Made by a program: the position numbers and the translations under genes
Assembly: GCA_029245025.1 (NCBI GenBank)
Contig: JAQWQC010000006.1
Span: 372,001 to 436,000 of the forward strand
Reading direction: 5' to 3'
DNA: 64,000 bases
Source: Rhodospirillaceae bacterium
GTDB lineage: Bacteria > Pseudomonadota > Alphaproteobacteria > Rhodospirillales > Rhodospirillaceae
Shown: positions 1 through 9,213 of the stretch, one piece after another
How the letters are laid out: each line of letters starts with the position of its first letter
Numbering within the stretch: the stretch's first letter is position 1
Notes under the pieces: model-generated
Told to the model about the DNA's origin: nothing
The model's input: only the letters and a program-made list of their open reading frames with translations
Database searches by the model: none

Positions 1-484
1 CGACGTCGAAGGGCTCAACAATGATCGGCATTTCATCGGTGCAACTTTTGCCGTACTTAGACAACAAGCCGTTCCAGTACTCACGGTGCAGGGGAATCCA
101 CACTTCGGGATTCTGAACCGGTGGGCCATCTAGGCCTGTCTCTTCTGGTCCGATTTCCCCAAATGTGGTTTCGCGAGTCTGAGTGATCTGGATCACCGCT
201 TGAGGGGAGCCGTCGTATCCGGTCAGTATGATTGGTGTGCCCGGCGCAGTTATGGGCTGGTCCTCTGCGTCCATCACCCAAGGCAGGCTGAACGTAGCAA
301 CTTTGGTGCGCGCGTTGATGAATTCCAATATCAAACCCGTTGTTTCCTCATCAATCCCTATGGATCGAACTTGATGATCATCCCCGAGATCAGGAACAGC
401 CTCTACAACCTCCGCCCAGAACGCGTCTAGGTCCGCTTCCTTTGGGAGCGTTGGGCCTTCGCCAATAATGATTGTGCGGGTCAT
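1..484 (-). CDS. ASCH-domain protein, copy 1 (3' end outside window)
   Basis: The gene runs off the left edge; 161 codons are visible from an ATG at 484, preceded by AGGAG seven bases upstream. The protein has the pattern of the ASCH/PUA-like fold: an FW near residue 23, then GDDHQVRSIG, a helix and a TFSLPW strand. The same pattern (FW, GDDYWVRRIG, CGTFG) occurs in the gene at 1180-1647, so the two are divergent paralogues. ASCH domains are proposed to bind RNA, and some members hydrolyse modified nucleosides; no substrate can be assigned here. It is the last visible gene of a leftward series. The fold call rests on shared motifs read by eye. Confidence 0.65.
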   Translation of the reverse strand, partial: MTRTIIIGEGPTLPKEADLDAFWAEVVEAVPDLGDDHQVRSIGIDEETTGLILEFINARTKVATFSLPWVMDAEDQPITAPGTPIILTGYDGSPQAVIQITQTRETTFGEIGPEETGLDGPPVQNPEVWIPLHREYWNGLLSKYGKSCTDEMPIIVEPFDV

Positions 485-511
485 AGCGCGTCTCCTGTTA
501 TTAATGACGTG

Positions 512-1176
512 TCACGATGGATTAAGAACCAACATAGCGTAATCACGCACTCGAACGAACCTGAGAGATTCATAAATTTTCTGAGCCGCGATATTGTCTA
601 CTTTCGTAAACAAAATAGCATCTGTTACGCCAGCTACCTGAGCGTCTGCTAAAGAGCCAGCGACAACAGAGCGCGCATACCCCCGGCTGCGATTCTCTTC
701 AGGTGTAAATACACAGCCCACTTGAACGGTATCAGGCCGCACCGCATTCAAACTAGCCATCGCAACAACAATACTCTTATCTTTAAACACCCAGAGCGTT
801 TGATCCTCAATAGCTCCATTAAACATACGTTCGGTTCTCGCATCGTCGGTGGTATGTTGGGGAAAACCCATAGTGATGCGGTCGTATACCCGGCGCCAGG
901 CAGTAAGAGTGGGAACATCTTCTGGAATAGCGAGACGGTGTTGAACGGCACCCGTCGTTAAAATCTGCAGAACACTGAGGGCGTTCAGATCAAGCATATA
1001 AAGATACTTAGGTACGATCCTGCCATAACGACTGCGGCCTATTTCATCTTGGGCTCAAGCACCTTGACCTACGACCATGGCCCAGTAACGCAGGTTACCG
1101 TGCGTTGGGACACCCGCTTGACAGCGTCGGCCAGTTCAACAGGACCGTGGGGCCAAGACGTCGGATCGGCTTCATC
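512..1176 (-). pseudogene. Decayed GNAT-family acetyltransferase
   Basis: An open frame of 161 codons (512-997) carries the C-terminal half of a GNAT enzyme. It includes the acetyl-CoA binding stretch VFTPEENRSRGYARSVV and the later AAQKIYESLRF. The N-terminal half expected of this family (usually about 270 residues) is absent. Directly upstream, in a different frame from 1176 to about 1072, lies ELADAVKRVSQRTVTCVTGP, which resembles the linker before the catalytic half in this family, and it ends at a TAG. In the 997 frame, 20 further codons upstream read without a start and stop at TGA. I infer a frameshifted, 5'-truncated gene. A short functional protein starting at 997 is the alternative. 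Confidence 0.5.
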
Positions 1177-1179
1177 TCA

Positions 1180-1647
1180 TTAGACCGCTGCGGGGTAGAT
1201 CAAATCAAAGTGCTCGACCATCACGATCATATCTTGGCTAGGCTCGATACCGTGGGGCTTTAGGCGGTTGGTCCAATAAGGCCAATGAATATCCTGCCAC
1301 CGTTCGAGCGTGCGGGCGCCGGATCCCTCTATTGTCAACTGCTCTTCCGTGATGTCTTGGTAAGCCATTGGAGTCAGCTTTGTGGTTTTAACGATGGCAT
1401 GTGATTCGCCGTCCATATCAATCACAACAGCATATCGGTCCAAAACTGGTCCGGGCCCGGATTGACGATCAAGCAGATGCTTCAGCCCAAATGTGCCGCA
1501 TTTCTCGCCAGAGAGGATGAGCTTTAAAATGTTGTCGACTGTTGCTTTATTCGCCCCGATACGTCGAACCCAATAGTCATCGCCCAACGGGACGCCTGAC
1601 GCCTTTGCGGCATCCCAAAACGCGTCCGTATTTTCTGAGTGGTCCAT
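1180..1647 (-). CDS. ASCH-domain protein, copy 2
   Basis: This is a complete 155-residue protein. Residues 20-60 contain GDDYWVRRIGANKATVDNIL followed by LSGEKCGTFG, the core pattern of the ASCH domain, which has a PUA-like fold suggested to contact RNA or nucleosides. The tail (WPYWTNRLKPHGIEPSQDMI) is also typical of the family. Its ATG overlaps the TAA of the upstream dehydrogenase gene by one base, so the two are probably co-transcribed. A paralogue lies at 1-484, separated by a decayed acetyltransferase, which suggests a duplicated or rearranged cassette. The molecular role is unknown. Confidence 0.7.
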   Translation of the reverse strand: MDHSENTDAFWDAAKASGVPLGDDYWVRRIGANKATVDNILKLILSGEKCGTFGLKHLLDRQSGPGPVLDRYAVVIDMDGESHAIVKTTKLTPMAYQDITEEQLTIEGSGARTLERWQDIHWPYWTNRLKPHGIEPSQDMIVMVEHFDLIYPAAV

Positions 1648-2909
1648 TAGTCATCACCGCCATAGGAGATTCTCCATACAGTCTGTCCAACGTCATCGGA
1701 GAGAAGAAGACTGCCGTCTGGCATGCTGACGACGCCAGCTGGACGGCCCCACACTTGGCTGTTCTCGGCGTCGCCGTTCCAAAACCCAGAGGCAAACACT
1801 TCATAAGAGCCAATGGGTTTGTCGCCCCTAAAGGGAACATAGACCAGCGTATAACCGCGCGGTTGATTGGCATTCCATGATCCATGGAGGGTCACGAATG
1901 CACCGCCGCGATACTTCTCGGGAAACTGATCAGCCGTATAAAACGCAAAACTGATCGCCGCTGAGTGCGATAAAAATGGGACATCAGGACGTATCGCCGT
2001 CTTTACAAGGTCGGGTCGTTTGTAAGCGAATCCAGGTTGAGGGTTTGTTCCCATGTAACTGTAGGGCCAGCCAAAAAACGCCCCCTCAGGAACACGCGTG
2101 AAATAGTCTGGCACCAACTCATCGCCTTGACGGTCGCGTTCATTCACAACGGTATAGAGGTCTGTCGTACCAGGATAAAACAGCACACCAGTTGGAACAC
2201 GCATGCCCGATGCAAATGTTCGGCCCGGGCCACCACTAATGGGGAATTCTTGTATTGTAGCGTGGGGTAAAGGGTCTTCGCCGATATTACTGGCTGACCC
2301 TATGCCAACGTAAAACCGGGTCCCATCGGGATGAACAACAACATTGCGCGCCCAATGAAACCGCATGTCCGGTGGACCCAACGCGCCGAGTGGTGTTAGC
2401 AGCTGGCTAGAGGAAGACGAATAGGTGCCATCCGCACTGTTCGGATATTTGTGAACACCGACTTTGTCTCCAATCAGAACGGCATCGTCAGTGAACGCGA
2501 TTCCGTGGGGCATATTTAAATTATCGACAAAGGTAAATTTATGGTCTGCCACACCATCCCCGTCGGCATCGCGCATAATCGTAATGCGACCTGCCGTCGG
2601 TTCAGCGATAAAGACGTCTCCATTTGGGGCGAGCACCATGTTGCGGGCATGAACAAGACCCTCTGCAAAGAGATCTATAGAAAAGCCCTTGGGAACATTC
2701 GGTATATCTTCGGCTGTTCGGGGACGAGGACGTGAAAAATTCATCTCGCGCGGCCTGCGCTCAATATCTGGGTTAGGCGCTGCCAACCGATCGAGATCGA
2801 TACGAAGTGTTTGACCTACGGTCTGGTCTACCGGTGCTGCATCTGTGGGCAGCGCCACACTCAAACCAACCAATACGCTAAATAGTGTTGATATCAGACG
2901 AACGACCAT
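1647..2909 (-). CDS. Exported PQQ-type sugar/sorbosone dehydrogenase-like beta-propeller protein
   Basis: A 420-residue protein of the glucose/sorbosone dehydrogenase superfamily (six-bladed propeller, quinoprotein in characterised members). From the ATG at 2909, which has AGGAG seven bases upstream, it begins with a signal peptide (MVVRLISTLFSVLVGLSVAL, cut near ADAA). Propeller motifs are visible: MVLAPNGDVFIAEPTAGRIT, DADGDGVAD, a WARN segment and the characteristic HGSWNANQPRGY. The product should be periplasmic and oxidise a sugar or alcohol if PQQ is available; no PQQ synthesis genes are in the window. Longer starts add residues that would bury the signal peptide. Substrate is unknown. 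Confidence 0.75.
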   Translation of the reverse strand: MVVRLISTLFSVLVGLSVALPTDAAPVDQTVGQTLRIDLDRLAAPNPDIERRPREMNFSRPRPRTAEDIPNVPKGFSIDLFAEGLVHARNMVLAPNGDVFIAEPTAGRITIMRDADGDGVADHKFTFVDNLNMPHGIAFTDDAVLIGDKVGVHKYPNSADGTYSSSSSQLLTPLGALGPPDMRFHWARNVVVHPDGTRFYVGIGSASNIGEDPLPHATIQEFPISGGPGRTFASGMRVPTGVLFYPGTTDLYTVVNERDRQGDELVPDYFTRVPEGAFFGWPYSYMGTNPQPGFAYKRPDLVKTAIRPDVPFLSHSAAISFAFYTADQFPEKYRGGAFVTLHGSWNANQPRGYTLVYVPFRGDKPIGSYEVFASGFWNGDAENSQVWGRPAGVVSMPDGSLLLSDDVGQTVWRISYGGDD

Positions 2910-3015
2910 AATGGCTCTCCTACATCCTAACCCAGTTGAGAGTCGTCGCACGGGCTCAGCATCAGTTCAAGCTGACCGAACCCCCGCACGCCGTAATATG
3001 ATCACCCCTGCAGAT

Positions 3016-3705
3016 TTAGGTCGACGTATCCACGCTGGCATTTTCGTCGGTGGCTTCGGTTTCGACAGCCTCCCGTTTGGGGCCGCCCCTGGCGATGACC
3101 ACCATCGCAGGTCGGAGCAAGCGGTCAGCCATCATGTATCCTTCTTGAACCACCTGAACGATGGTTCCGGTCGGAACGTCTGTACGCTCAACTTCCTGCA
3201 TCGCTTGATGCAAATTGGCATCGAAGGGTTGGTCGAGGGATATGAACTTTTTGACGCCCTGGTTTTCGAGAACTGTTTCCAGCTCTTTGCCTGTCATCTC
3301 AACGCCGACCGCTAAGTTCTTAAGGAGATCGCTGTTGACTCTTTTGTCTTCCGGCGCAGCAAGGAGGGCCCGCTCCAGATTATCAGCGACCTGTAAAATG
3401 GCTTTACAGATATTCGACGTCGCGTACTTCGCATTATCTGAAATACGTTTATCTGCACGCTTTCCCGCATTTTCAGCTTCAGCCAGCGCCAATAGCCGGT
3501 TTCTGTGGGCGTCTGCTAAGGCCGCTTCCAGCTGAGAGATGCGCTCAGCTGGTGCCGGTGGGCTTTCTTCAGCACTTTCCGCCTCGGGAGAATCCTCCGC
3601 TGCATTCGAGTTTTCAGTCGCCACCTCCTCGAGGGTGGCGTCCTCTGCCTCAGTCGTTTCAACATCAAATTCAGGGCCTTCGGATTTAGATTGCGTATCT
3701 GACAT
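3016..3705 (-). CDS. grpE: Nucleotide exchange factor GrpE
   Basis: GrpE stimulates ADP release from DnaK in the heat-shock chaperone cycle. The 229-residue protein has an acidic, disordered N-terminus (about residues 1-55), a long coiled-coil helix (about 55-105, ending AENAGKRADKRISD), and the C-terminal beta-domain with FDANLHQAM and VVQEGYMMADRLLRPAMVVI, all hallmarks of the family. It lies 26 bases downstream of hrcA on the same strand, a common heat-shock pair. dnaK and dnaJ are not in the window. Confidence 0.97.
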   Translation of the reverse strand: MSDTQSKSEGPEFDVETTEAEDATLEEVATENSNAAEDSPEAESAEESPPAPAERISQLEAALADAHRNRLLALAEAENAGKRADKRISDNAKYATSNICKAILQVADNLERALLAAPEDKRVNSDLLKNLAVGVEMTGKELETVLENQGVKKFISLDQPFDANLHQAMQEVERTDVPTGTIVQVVQEGYMMADRLLRPAMVVIARGGPKREAVETEATDENASVDTST

Positions 3706-3731
3706 ACAAAGCGTGTCCTGTGTCTTAGTGT

Positions 3732-4817
3732 TTATGCTTGTCGGAGTAGACGACCAACGACTTTGGCCGTGTAGTCCACCATCGGTATAATGCGCGCATA
3801 GTTGATGCGCGTAGGTCCTATCACTCCAACGGCACCAACGATTTGTTCTCTGCCGTTCTTAAACGGTGCAACCACCATTGAACAGCCGGCTAAGTTGAAC
3901 AATTCATTTTGTGCGCCGATAAAAATCTGAACGCCTTCGGCATTTCCGACCAAATCGACCAGTCGAACCATTTGTTCGCGGGTCTCCAGAACCTCGAACA
4001 GATGGCGCACGCGCTCTAAATCTTTGAGGGCGGTGACATCGTTTAACAGATTGGCCTGCCCCCGGATAATCAATGACCCTCCGGCTGATTGATCCCCCGA
4101 CCAAGTGGCGAGCCCCGCCTCAACAAGACGCGAAGTAATCTCGTCGAGCTGTGCCCTGCGCTGTTCTAGGTCAGTCAGAATGTTGCCTTTTTCTTCGCCA
4201 AGAGTTTGGCCACGTAGGCGCCCAGACAAAAAGTTACCTGCTTCAATTAACGCGGATGGAGGCAACCCATCTGGAACCTCAATCACCCGGTTCTCCACCA
4301 AACCCGATTCAGACACCATCACGACCAACGCACGGCCGGGCGCTAAACTGACAAACTCGATATGTTTAAGCGCATCTTCTGATTTTGGCGCCATAACCAG
4401 ACCTGCCTGACTGGTCAATCCAGACAATGTCGTCGACGCCCCCTCCAGGACTTCCTGGACCGACTTTCCAGAAGCCGCGCATTGGGCTTCAATTTCTTGA
4501 CGCTCATCGCAATCAAGTCCACCGACTTGAAGAAGTCCCGCGACAAACAATCTCAACCCAGCTTCTGTCGGCAAGCGGCCAGCCGAAGTATGCGGTGCAA
4601 ACAGAAGTCCCGCGACTTCAAGATCGGACATCACATTGCGAATGGTTGCTGGCGACAGGCTGCCATCCAACTTGCGCGCTATTGTCCGGGACCCAATGGG
4701 CTCGCCGGTTTCCACATAGGCATCGACAATTTGTCGAAAGACCTCACGTGACCGAGCATTAAGCTCGAAAACAGGGTCCGTGCCCGTGCTGCGCGGATGA
4801 TGCAAATCTGTAGCCAT
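3732..4817 (-). CDS. hrcA: Heat-inducible transcription repressor HrcA
   Basis: HrcA represses chaperone genes by binding CIRCE elements and responds to GroEL availability. The 361-residue protein has the N-terminal winged helix (residues 20-95, with EPIGSRTIARKL and LSPATIRNVMSDLEVAGLL) and the GAF-like middle and C-terminal domains ending VDYTAKVVGRLLRQ. It is first in a probable hrcA-grpE operon. No CIRCE inverted repeat was found in the 176 bases separating it from the divergent rph, so control here may depend on sigma-32 instead. Confidence 0.97.
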   Translation of the reverse strand: MATDLHHPRSTGTDPVFELNARSREVFRQIVDAYVETGEPIGSRTIARKLDGSLSPATIRNVMSDLEVAGLLFAPHTSAGRLPTEAGLRLFVAGLLQVGGLDCDERQEIEAQCAASGKSVQEVLEGASTTLSGLTSQAGLVMAPKSEDALKHIEFVSLAPGRALVVMVSESGLVENRVIEVPDGLPPSALIEAGNFLSGRLRGQTLGEEKGNILTDLEQRRAQLDEITSRLVEAGLATWSGDQSAGGSLIIRGQANLLNDVTALKDLERVRHLFEVLETREQMVRLVDLVGNAEGVQIFIGAQNELFNLAGCSMVVAPFKNGREQIVGAVGVIGPTRINYARIIPMVDYTAKVVGRLLRQA

Positions 4818-4824
4818 GTCCGGC

Positions 4825-4853
4825 TATGTAAGGAAGGGGTGCTCAGCCGTCAA
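4825..4853 (-). promoter_or_regulatory. Possible heat-shock type promoter of hrcA-grpE
   Basis: On the minus strand TTGACG and TACATA are 17 bases apart, with CCCCTTCC just before the -10. The hslV upstream region has a similar arrangement (TTGATC, 16 bases, TACATA, with CCCCATCC). The -10 box ends only seven bases before the ATG of hrcA, so the transcript would be leaderless or nearly so. The assignment is by eye. Confidence 0.3.
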
Positions 4854-4993
4854 TGAAAGGGCAGCGCCTAGCCCCCGTTTTAGGCTTAAAACCCACACTT
4901 TATATTTAGAGAGCTTGTTCCCGGGGTCCCTGACCGGGTATTGGAGACATAATATTTGGTGCCGGAGCCCCGGTGCATTAAAGGAGACGATAT

Positions 4994-5725
4994 ATGCGCC
5001 CCTCAGGCCGCACACCAAAAGACCTAAGACCTGTCAGCTTTGAGCTGGGATTTGCCAAGCATGCCGAAGGGTCCTGCCTGGTTAAGTTTGGCGATACTCA
5101 TGTGCTCTGTGCCGCAAGCGTTGAAGAAAATGTGCCGGGCTGGATGCGAGGCACTGGCAAAGGCTGGATCACCGCAGAGTACGGCATGCTGCCGCGCTCT
5201 ACCAACACTCGAACCGCGCGCGAGGCGGCCAAAGGTCGTCAATCGGGCCGAACTCAGGAAATTCAGCGGCTGATCGGCCGTGCGCTGCGTTCGGTTGTGA
5301 AGATGGATGGCTTCGGTGAGGTTCAGGTGCGAGTTGACTGTGATGTGCTTCAAGCGGACGGCGGCACTCGGACAGCCTCAATTACGGGGGCCTATCTAGC
5401 ACTACACCAGGCCTTTACAAGGATGATCGACCTCGGTGTTATGACCGAAATGCCCTATAAGGAACCCGTGGCTGCTATTTCCTGCGGGATATATAACGGC
5501 ACACCGGTCTTGGATCTCGACTATGCCGAAGATTCTAACGCCCAAGCTGATGCCAATTTTGTCCTCACCGGCTCTGGACGAATTGTAGAAATACAAGGCA
5601 CCGCCGAAGAAGACCCATTCACTGTGGAAGAGTTTCAGGGTTTGTTGGATCTCGCGCAGATGGGATGTGCAGACTTGGTGCGGATGCAACAAGCTGCCCT
5701 CGACGCCTTAACGGCGTCAGCATAA
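4994..5725 (+). CDS. rph: Ribonuclease PH
   Basis: RNase PH is a phosphorolytic 3'-5' exoribonuclease that trims tRNA 3' ends. At 243 residues it has the usual length. Family motifs are visible: [20 protein letters not shown] at the start, a [20 protein letters not shown] stretch, the [14 protein letters not shown] segment and [18 protein letters not shown] near residue 115. An AAAGGAG site precedes the ATG. It is divergent from hrcA and followed after 15 bases by rdgB, with hemW overlapping next, so rph-rdgB-hemW form one transcription unit, a common alphaproteobacterial arrangement. Confidence 0.97.
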   Translation: MRPSGRTPKDLRPVSFELGFAKHAEGSCLVKFGDTHVLCAASVEENVPGWMRGTGKGWITAEYGMLPRSTNTRTAREAAKGRQSGRTQEIQRLIGRALRSVVKMDGFGEVQVRVDCDVLQADGGTRTASITGAYLALHQAFTRMIDLGVMTEMPYKEPVAAISCGIYNGTPVLDLDYAEDSNAQADANFVLTGSGRIVEIQGTAEEDPFTVEEFQGLLDLAQMGCADLVRMQQAALDALTASA

Positions 5726-5740
5726 TCGAAGATAAAAGCG

Positions 5741-6340
5741 ATGGGCCACCGACACTTTGAAGGCGGACGTCTAATTGTCGCTAGCCACAACCCTGGCAAG
5801 GTGCGGGAGATAAAAGAACTTCTGGCTCCCTTTCAGGCGGATGTGATCTCGGCTGGCGATCTTGATCTACCGGAACCTGAAGAAACGGGACTGACCTTTA
5901 CAGCAAATGCCGAGCTCAAAGCCCTGGCGTCATCGCAAGCATCAAAAGCCGTCGCCTTGGCCGACGACTCTGGACTGGCCGTCACAGCCCTAAACGGCGC
6001 CCCTGGAATTTATTCCGCCCGCTGGGCAGGGCCGGATAAAGACTTCGACATGGCTATGGGCAAAATTAAATCAGATCTGGGTGACGCAGCGGACCGATCA
6101 GCTAAGTTTGTGTGTGCGCTTACGATGGCATGGCCCGACGGCCATTGTGAAACTTTCGAAGGTATAGTTTCGGGAACTCTGGCATTTCCCCAGCGCGGCG
6201 ATAAAGGGTTTGGTTATGATCCGATTTTCGTTCCCGATGGCTACGATATAACCTTTGCGGAAATGGACCCGAACAAAAAGCATCGCATAAGCCATCGTGC
6301 CGATGCGTTTTCGAAATTAGTTGCCGCCTGTTTCGCATGA
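5741..6340 (+). CDS. rdgB: Non-canonical purine NTP pyrophosphatase (RdgB/HAM1)
   Basis: This enzyme hydrolyses ITP, dITP and XTP to monophosphates, keeping damaged purines out of nucleic acids. The 199-residue protein contains the [14 protein letters not shown] substrate loop near residue 15, [20 protein letters not shown] around residue 80, and the GFGYDPIF and [10 protein letters not shown] motifs near the C-terminus. The stop codon overlaps the start of hemW by four bases (ATGA), indicating translational coupling. Confidence 0.96.
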   Translation: MGHRHFEGGRLIVASHNPGKVREIKELLAPFQADVISAGDLDLPEPEETGLTFTANAELKALASSQASKAVALADDSGLAVTALNGAPGIYSARWAGPDKDFDMAMGKIKSDLGDAADRSAKFVCALTMAWPDGHCETFEGIVSGTLAFPQRGDKGFGYDPIFVPDGYDITFAEMDPNKKHRISHRADAFSKLVAACFA

Positions 6341-7533
6341 CGTCGTCTGACTCAAGCGTTTTGGCAGAGACAGACCTCGCTCTTTATGTGCATTGGCCTT
6401 TTTGTATTTCCAAGTGCCCCTACTGCGATTTCAATAGCCACGTTGTCGAAACCGTTGACCATGGTGAGTGGCGGGACGCACTCTTAAAAGAGCTTGCGTT
6501 TGAAGCGCAGAGAAATCCGGGTGTAAGACTACAATCAATATTCTTCGGCGGCGGCACCCCTTCATTGATGGATGCGTCAACAACCAAAGCGGTAATTGAT
6601 GCAGCGAAAACGCTTTGGCAGCCCGTTGCGAATTTAGAAGTCACCCTTGAGGCGAACCCAGGAACTGTTGATTCTGAGCGATTCAGTGCGTTTCAAAAGG
6701 CTGGCATTAATCGTTTGTCTCTCGGTGTTCAAAGCCTAGACGATGAACAGCTCAAGTTTCTCGGTCGCCGTCACACATCTGGGGACGCTCGACTCGCCCT
6801 CCAAAGAGCCGGGGATGTTTTTGACCGTCTGTCCTTTGATTTGATTTATGCCCGGCCAGGACATACCGCTGACGAATGGCAATCCGAGTTGTCGACGGCT
6901 GTCGAACTTCTAGATAGTGCGGGCGGTGGTCATTTGTCATGCTATCAATTGACCATCGAAGAGCACACGCCGTTTAAAACGGATTTTGATCGCGGCGCCT
7001 TCGCGCTACCAGACGAAGATAGTGGTTCGGGTTTATTTGACCTGACCCAGAGTGTTTTGTCTGCCGCAGGGTTACCCGCATATGAAGTGTCTAACCATGC
7101 CAAAGATGGGGACGCGTGCCGCCATAACGTTCATATCTGGGAAGGCGGGGCATATGCGGGTATTGGGCCCGGCGCCCATGGGCGGATTAGTAACGAAGGC
7201 TGTGTTCTTGCAACTCAGCGCTTGAAGCCTCCAGCACAATGGCTGAAACGAGTGGCAGCAGACGGTCACGGGAGTCAGAACCAAAGCACGCTAACGGCGC
7301 ATCAGCGAGCTGAGGAAATGGTTATGCTTGCCTTACGTCTCGACAGCGGACTAGACCTCGCCCGACTAGAACGCAGCACTGGCCTTTTGCCTTACGATGT
7401 CGTCTCTAAAGACGCCATCGCGTCTCTAGAGAACGAAGGCTTTTTGACCGTTACACCAGACGTCGTTCAAACCACAAGGCGAGGACGATTGGTTCTAAAC
7501 GGTATTGTAGAGGCGCTCTTACTTCACGCCTGA
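6337..7533 (+). CDS. hemW: Radical SAM heme chaperone HemW
   Basis: HemW is a heme-binding radical SAM protein related to oxygen-independent coproporphyrinogen oxidase HemN, now seen as a heme chaperone. The 398-residue protein has the cluster motif C23-x3-C27-x2-C30 followed by DF; the Phe where HemN has a fourth Cys favours Hem[10 protein letters not shown] and the later SLGVQSLDD are radical SAM core motifs, and EVSNHAK with the [20 protein letters not shown] stretch lies in the middle of the protein. It is the last gene of rph-rdgB-hemW and its 3' end overlaps the convergent methyltransferase gene by 15 bases. Confidence 0.93.
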   Translation: MTSSDSSVLAETDLALYVHWPFCISKCPYCDFNSHVVETVDHGEWRDALLKELAFEAQRNPGVRLQSIFFGGGTPSLMDASTTKAVIDAAKTLWQPVANLEVTLEANPGTVDSERFSAFQKAGINRLSLGVQSLDDEQLKFLGRRHTSGDARLALQRAGDVFDRLSFDLIYARPGHTADEWQSELSTAVELLDSAGGGHLSCYQLTIEEHTPFKTDFDRGAFALPDEDSGSGLFDLTQSVLSAAGLPAYEVSNHAKDGDACRHNVHIWEGGAYAGIGPGAHGRISNEGCVLATQRLKPPAQWLKRVAADGHGSQNQSTLTAHQRAEEMVMLALRLDSGLDLARLERSTGLLPYDVVSKDAIASLENEGFLTVTPDVVQTTRRGRLVLNGIVEALLLHA

Positions 7534-8667
7534 GATCATAAGCCAGGACCGGTGTACGCCTTTGGACGGACCACCGAATTCTGTGTTGCCACGTTCAGCC
7601 TTTACCGTCGCATCCTGATATCCGACAGCGACATTGCTAAAGTTTTCTTCTTTACACAACTTATCGAAGTCTGCTGTGATCGCGCCTTTCCAGAACGGTT
7701 CGTAATTGTACTGGATTTCATAGTCGCCACGAATTCTGCTCCATGTATCCATCTCGTCATACCGCCCTGGCACTTCGAGGTGCACCATGGCACCGCCCGG
7801 CTTAAGCAGACGGTGGCATTCATTCAGAATGTTCGGCAACGCTTTACCAGATGTCTCATGCAACATTGCGCTTGACGTGATGAGGTCAAAGCTTTCGTCG
7901 TCGAAGTCGGTACATTCAGCGTTTTGCTGCGAGAAATGCACCGGAATATTCAAGCGCTCTGCTCGAGCGTGGGCATACCGCATCATACCCGCGCCCACAT
8001 CAATGGCATGAGTTTCCGCTTCGGGAAAGTAGCTCGCAATTGCCAAGGTGGAGTGGCCAACGGTACAGCCCATATCAAGGATTCGAAGAGGCTTGCCTTC
8101 AGGCCATCTCGAAAAGTAGTGCGATACAATGGTATGACCACGAATATCATTCATGTATCCGCCGTTGCGGCCCATTTGATACACCACGGCACCACGATCA
8201 AACACTGCACCTTGGCGAACATCCCGCTCGCCGTAGGTACCATGATAATTGCCCGGCATACGGTGAATATCTTGTGCGGAAATGTAACGCGGTACTTCTA
8301 AATCTGGATTAACGCGAACCGACCCTTTTGGGTTTTCGATCTCAGCAAGGTTCATCAGATCATCGATTTGCCGGTCGACGCAGGTGCCGACCGCATCCCA
8401 CATCATATCTTGGGCGGTGGATACCATGGTCACGTACGCTTGATAGGCTGTCTCAGGTTCCATTTCCTTTCGCAATTCCTGATGATTGCGCGGCTCGCGC
8501 CCATGCTTCTTTTCGAATTCTGGAAGAACTTTATTTTCAAGCAATGACCGTTGGCCACCATCGAGCTTGGTCGCAAGAAACATTTTCATGTCAACAATCG
8601 CAAGTTGCTCAGCGATTTCATCGTGATTTGATTCGGGCATCATCGGGTGTGGGCGATGGGCATCCAT
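7519..8667 (-). CDS. Class I SAM-dependent methyltransferase with helical N-terminal extension
   Basis: A 382-residue protein whose C-terminal half is a Rossmann methyltransferase: motif I ILDMGCTVGHST near residue 195, an acidic strand end (HAIDVGAGM), a DLITSSAMLHE segment and HRLLKPGGAMVHLEVPG. The first 150 residues are unusual, charged and mainly helical, without a motif I recognise, and may bind the substrate or a partner. AAGGAAG precedes the ATG at 8667. It lies 42 bases downstream of the small gene at 8710-9075 and is probably co-transcribed with it. The methyl acceptor is unknown. Confidence 0.75.
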   Translation of the reverse strand: MDAHRPHPMMPESNHDEIAEQLAIVDMKMFLATKLDGGQRSLLENKVLPEFEKKHGREPRNHQELRKEMEPETAYQAYVTMVSTAQDMMWDAVGTCVDRQIDDLMNLAEIENPKGSVRVNPDLEVPRYISAQDIHRMPGNYHGTYGERDVRQGAVFDRGAVVYQMGRNGGYMNDIRGHTIVSHYFSRWPEGKPLRILDMGCTVGHSTLAIASYFPEAETHAIDVGAGMMRYAHARAERLNIPVHFSQQNAECTDFDDESFDLITSSAMLHETSGKALPNILNECHRLLKPGGAMVHLEVPGRYDEMDTWSRIRGDYEIQYNYEPFWKGAITADFDKLCKEENFSNVAVGYQDATVKAERGNTEFGGPSKGVHRSWLMISGVK

Positions 8668-8709
8668 AATTTCTTCCTTCTGATAATCAGCAGTCGACGG
8701 TCTATTGGA

Positions 8710-9075
8710 TTAAACGTCGTCAAACTCTTTCATAATTTTGTCGTAATCTTCTTCTTTCGTTTCAAGCCGCGCTGTTTCTTGGCGAAGCACACGAAACACC
8801 TTGTGCATTATACGGCTGCGCAAACTAGAGCGCTCTGCATTAGCGTCAACGCCAGCATTATAGGCTTCAATATCGCCCGTTCCAAAACCACCTTTGGCTT
8901 CTGAAACCCGCTCATGGGTATCCAATCGTTCGCGAAGAATTGAAACTTCGACGGTCAGCGCCATTACCATCGACAAGAGTTGGTCGTTGGTTGGTCCATC
9001 ATGGAATGGAGATGGTCGTCCTTTCGGCATCCATACTTTTTCCGCCTTACCGAACAAGCCTGGAAGGGCAACCAT
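8710..9075 (-). CDS. Conserved-looking small helical protein of unknown function
   Basis: From the ATG at 9075, preceded by AGGAG six bases upstream, the product has 121 residues. It begins MVALPGLFGKAEKVWMPKGR and then has a heptad-like helix (QLLSMVMALTVEVSILRERL) likely to form a coiled coil, a Gly/Ala-rich linker and a second charged helix rich in Glu, Lys and Arg. No signal peptide or membrane segment is seen. It directly precedes the methyltransferase at 7519-8667 and shares its strand, so the two may work together. I do not recognise the family. Confidence 0.6.
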   Translation of the reverse strand: MVALPGLFGKAEKVWMPKGRPSPFHDGPTNDQLLSMVMALTVEVSILRERLDTHERVSEAKGGFGTGDIEAYNAGVDANAERSSLRSRIMHKVFRVLRQETARLETKEEDYDKIMKEFDDV

Positions 9076-9213
9076 GAAATTCTCCTTTGTGTGCGCGAAC
9101 AGGTCTTTGCGACCTGCAAGCTGCAGTTTAGACTGTAAGATCAAATGACGTCATTGATGATTCACAATCGTTCACCATGTAAACCATAAATGCGAGCACG
9201 CCAGACATACGTA

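Noticed and set aside
4818-4993. CIRCE element controlling hrcA
   Set aside because: No TTAGCACTC/GAGTGCTAA inverted repeat with nine-base spacer is present in the hrcA-rph gap.
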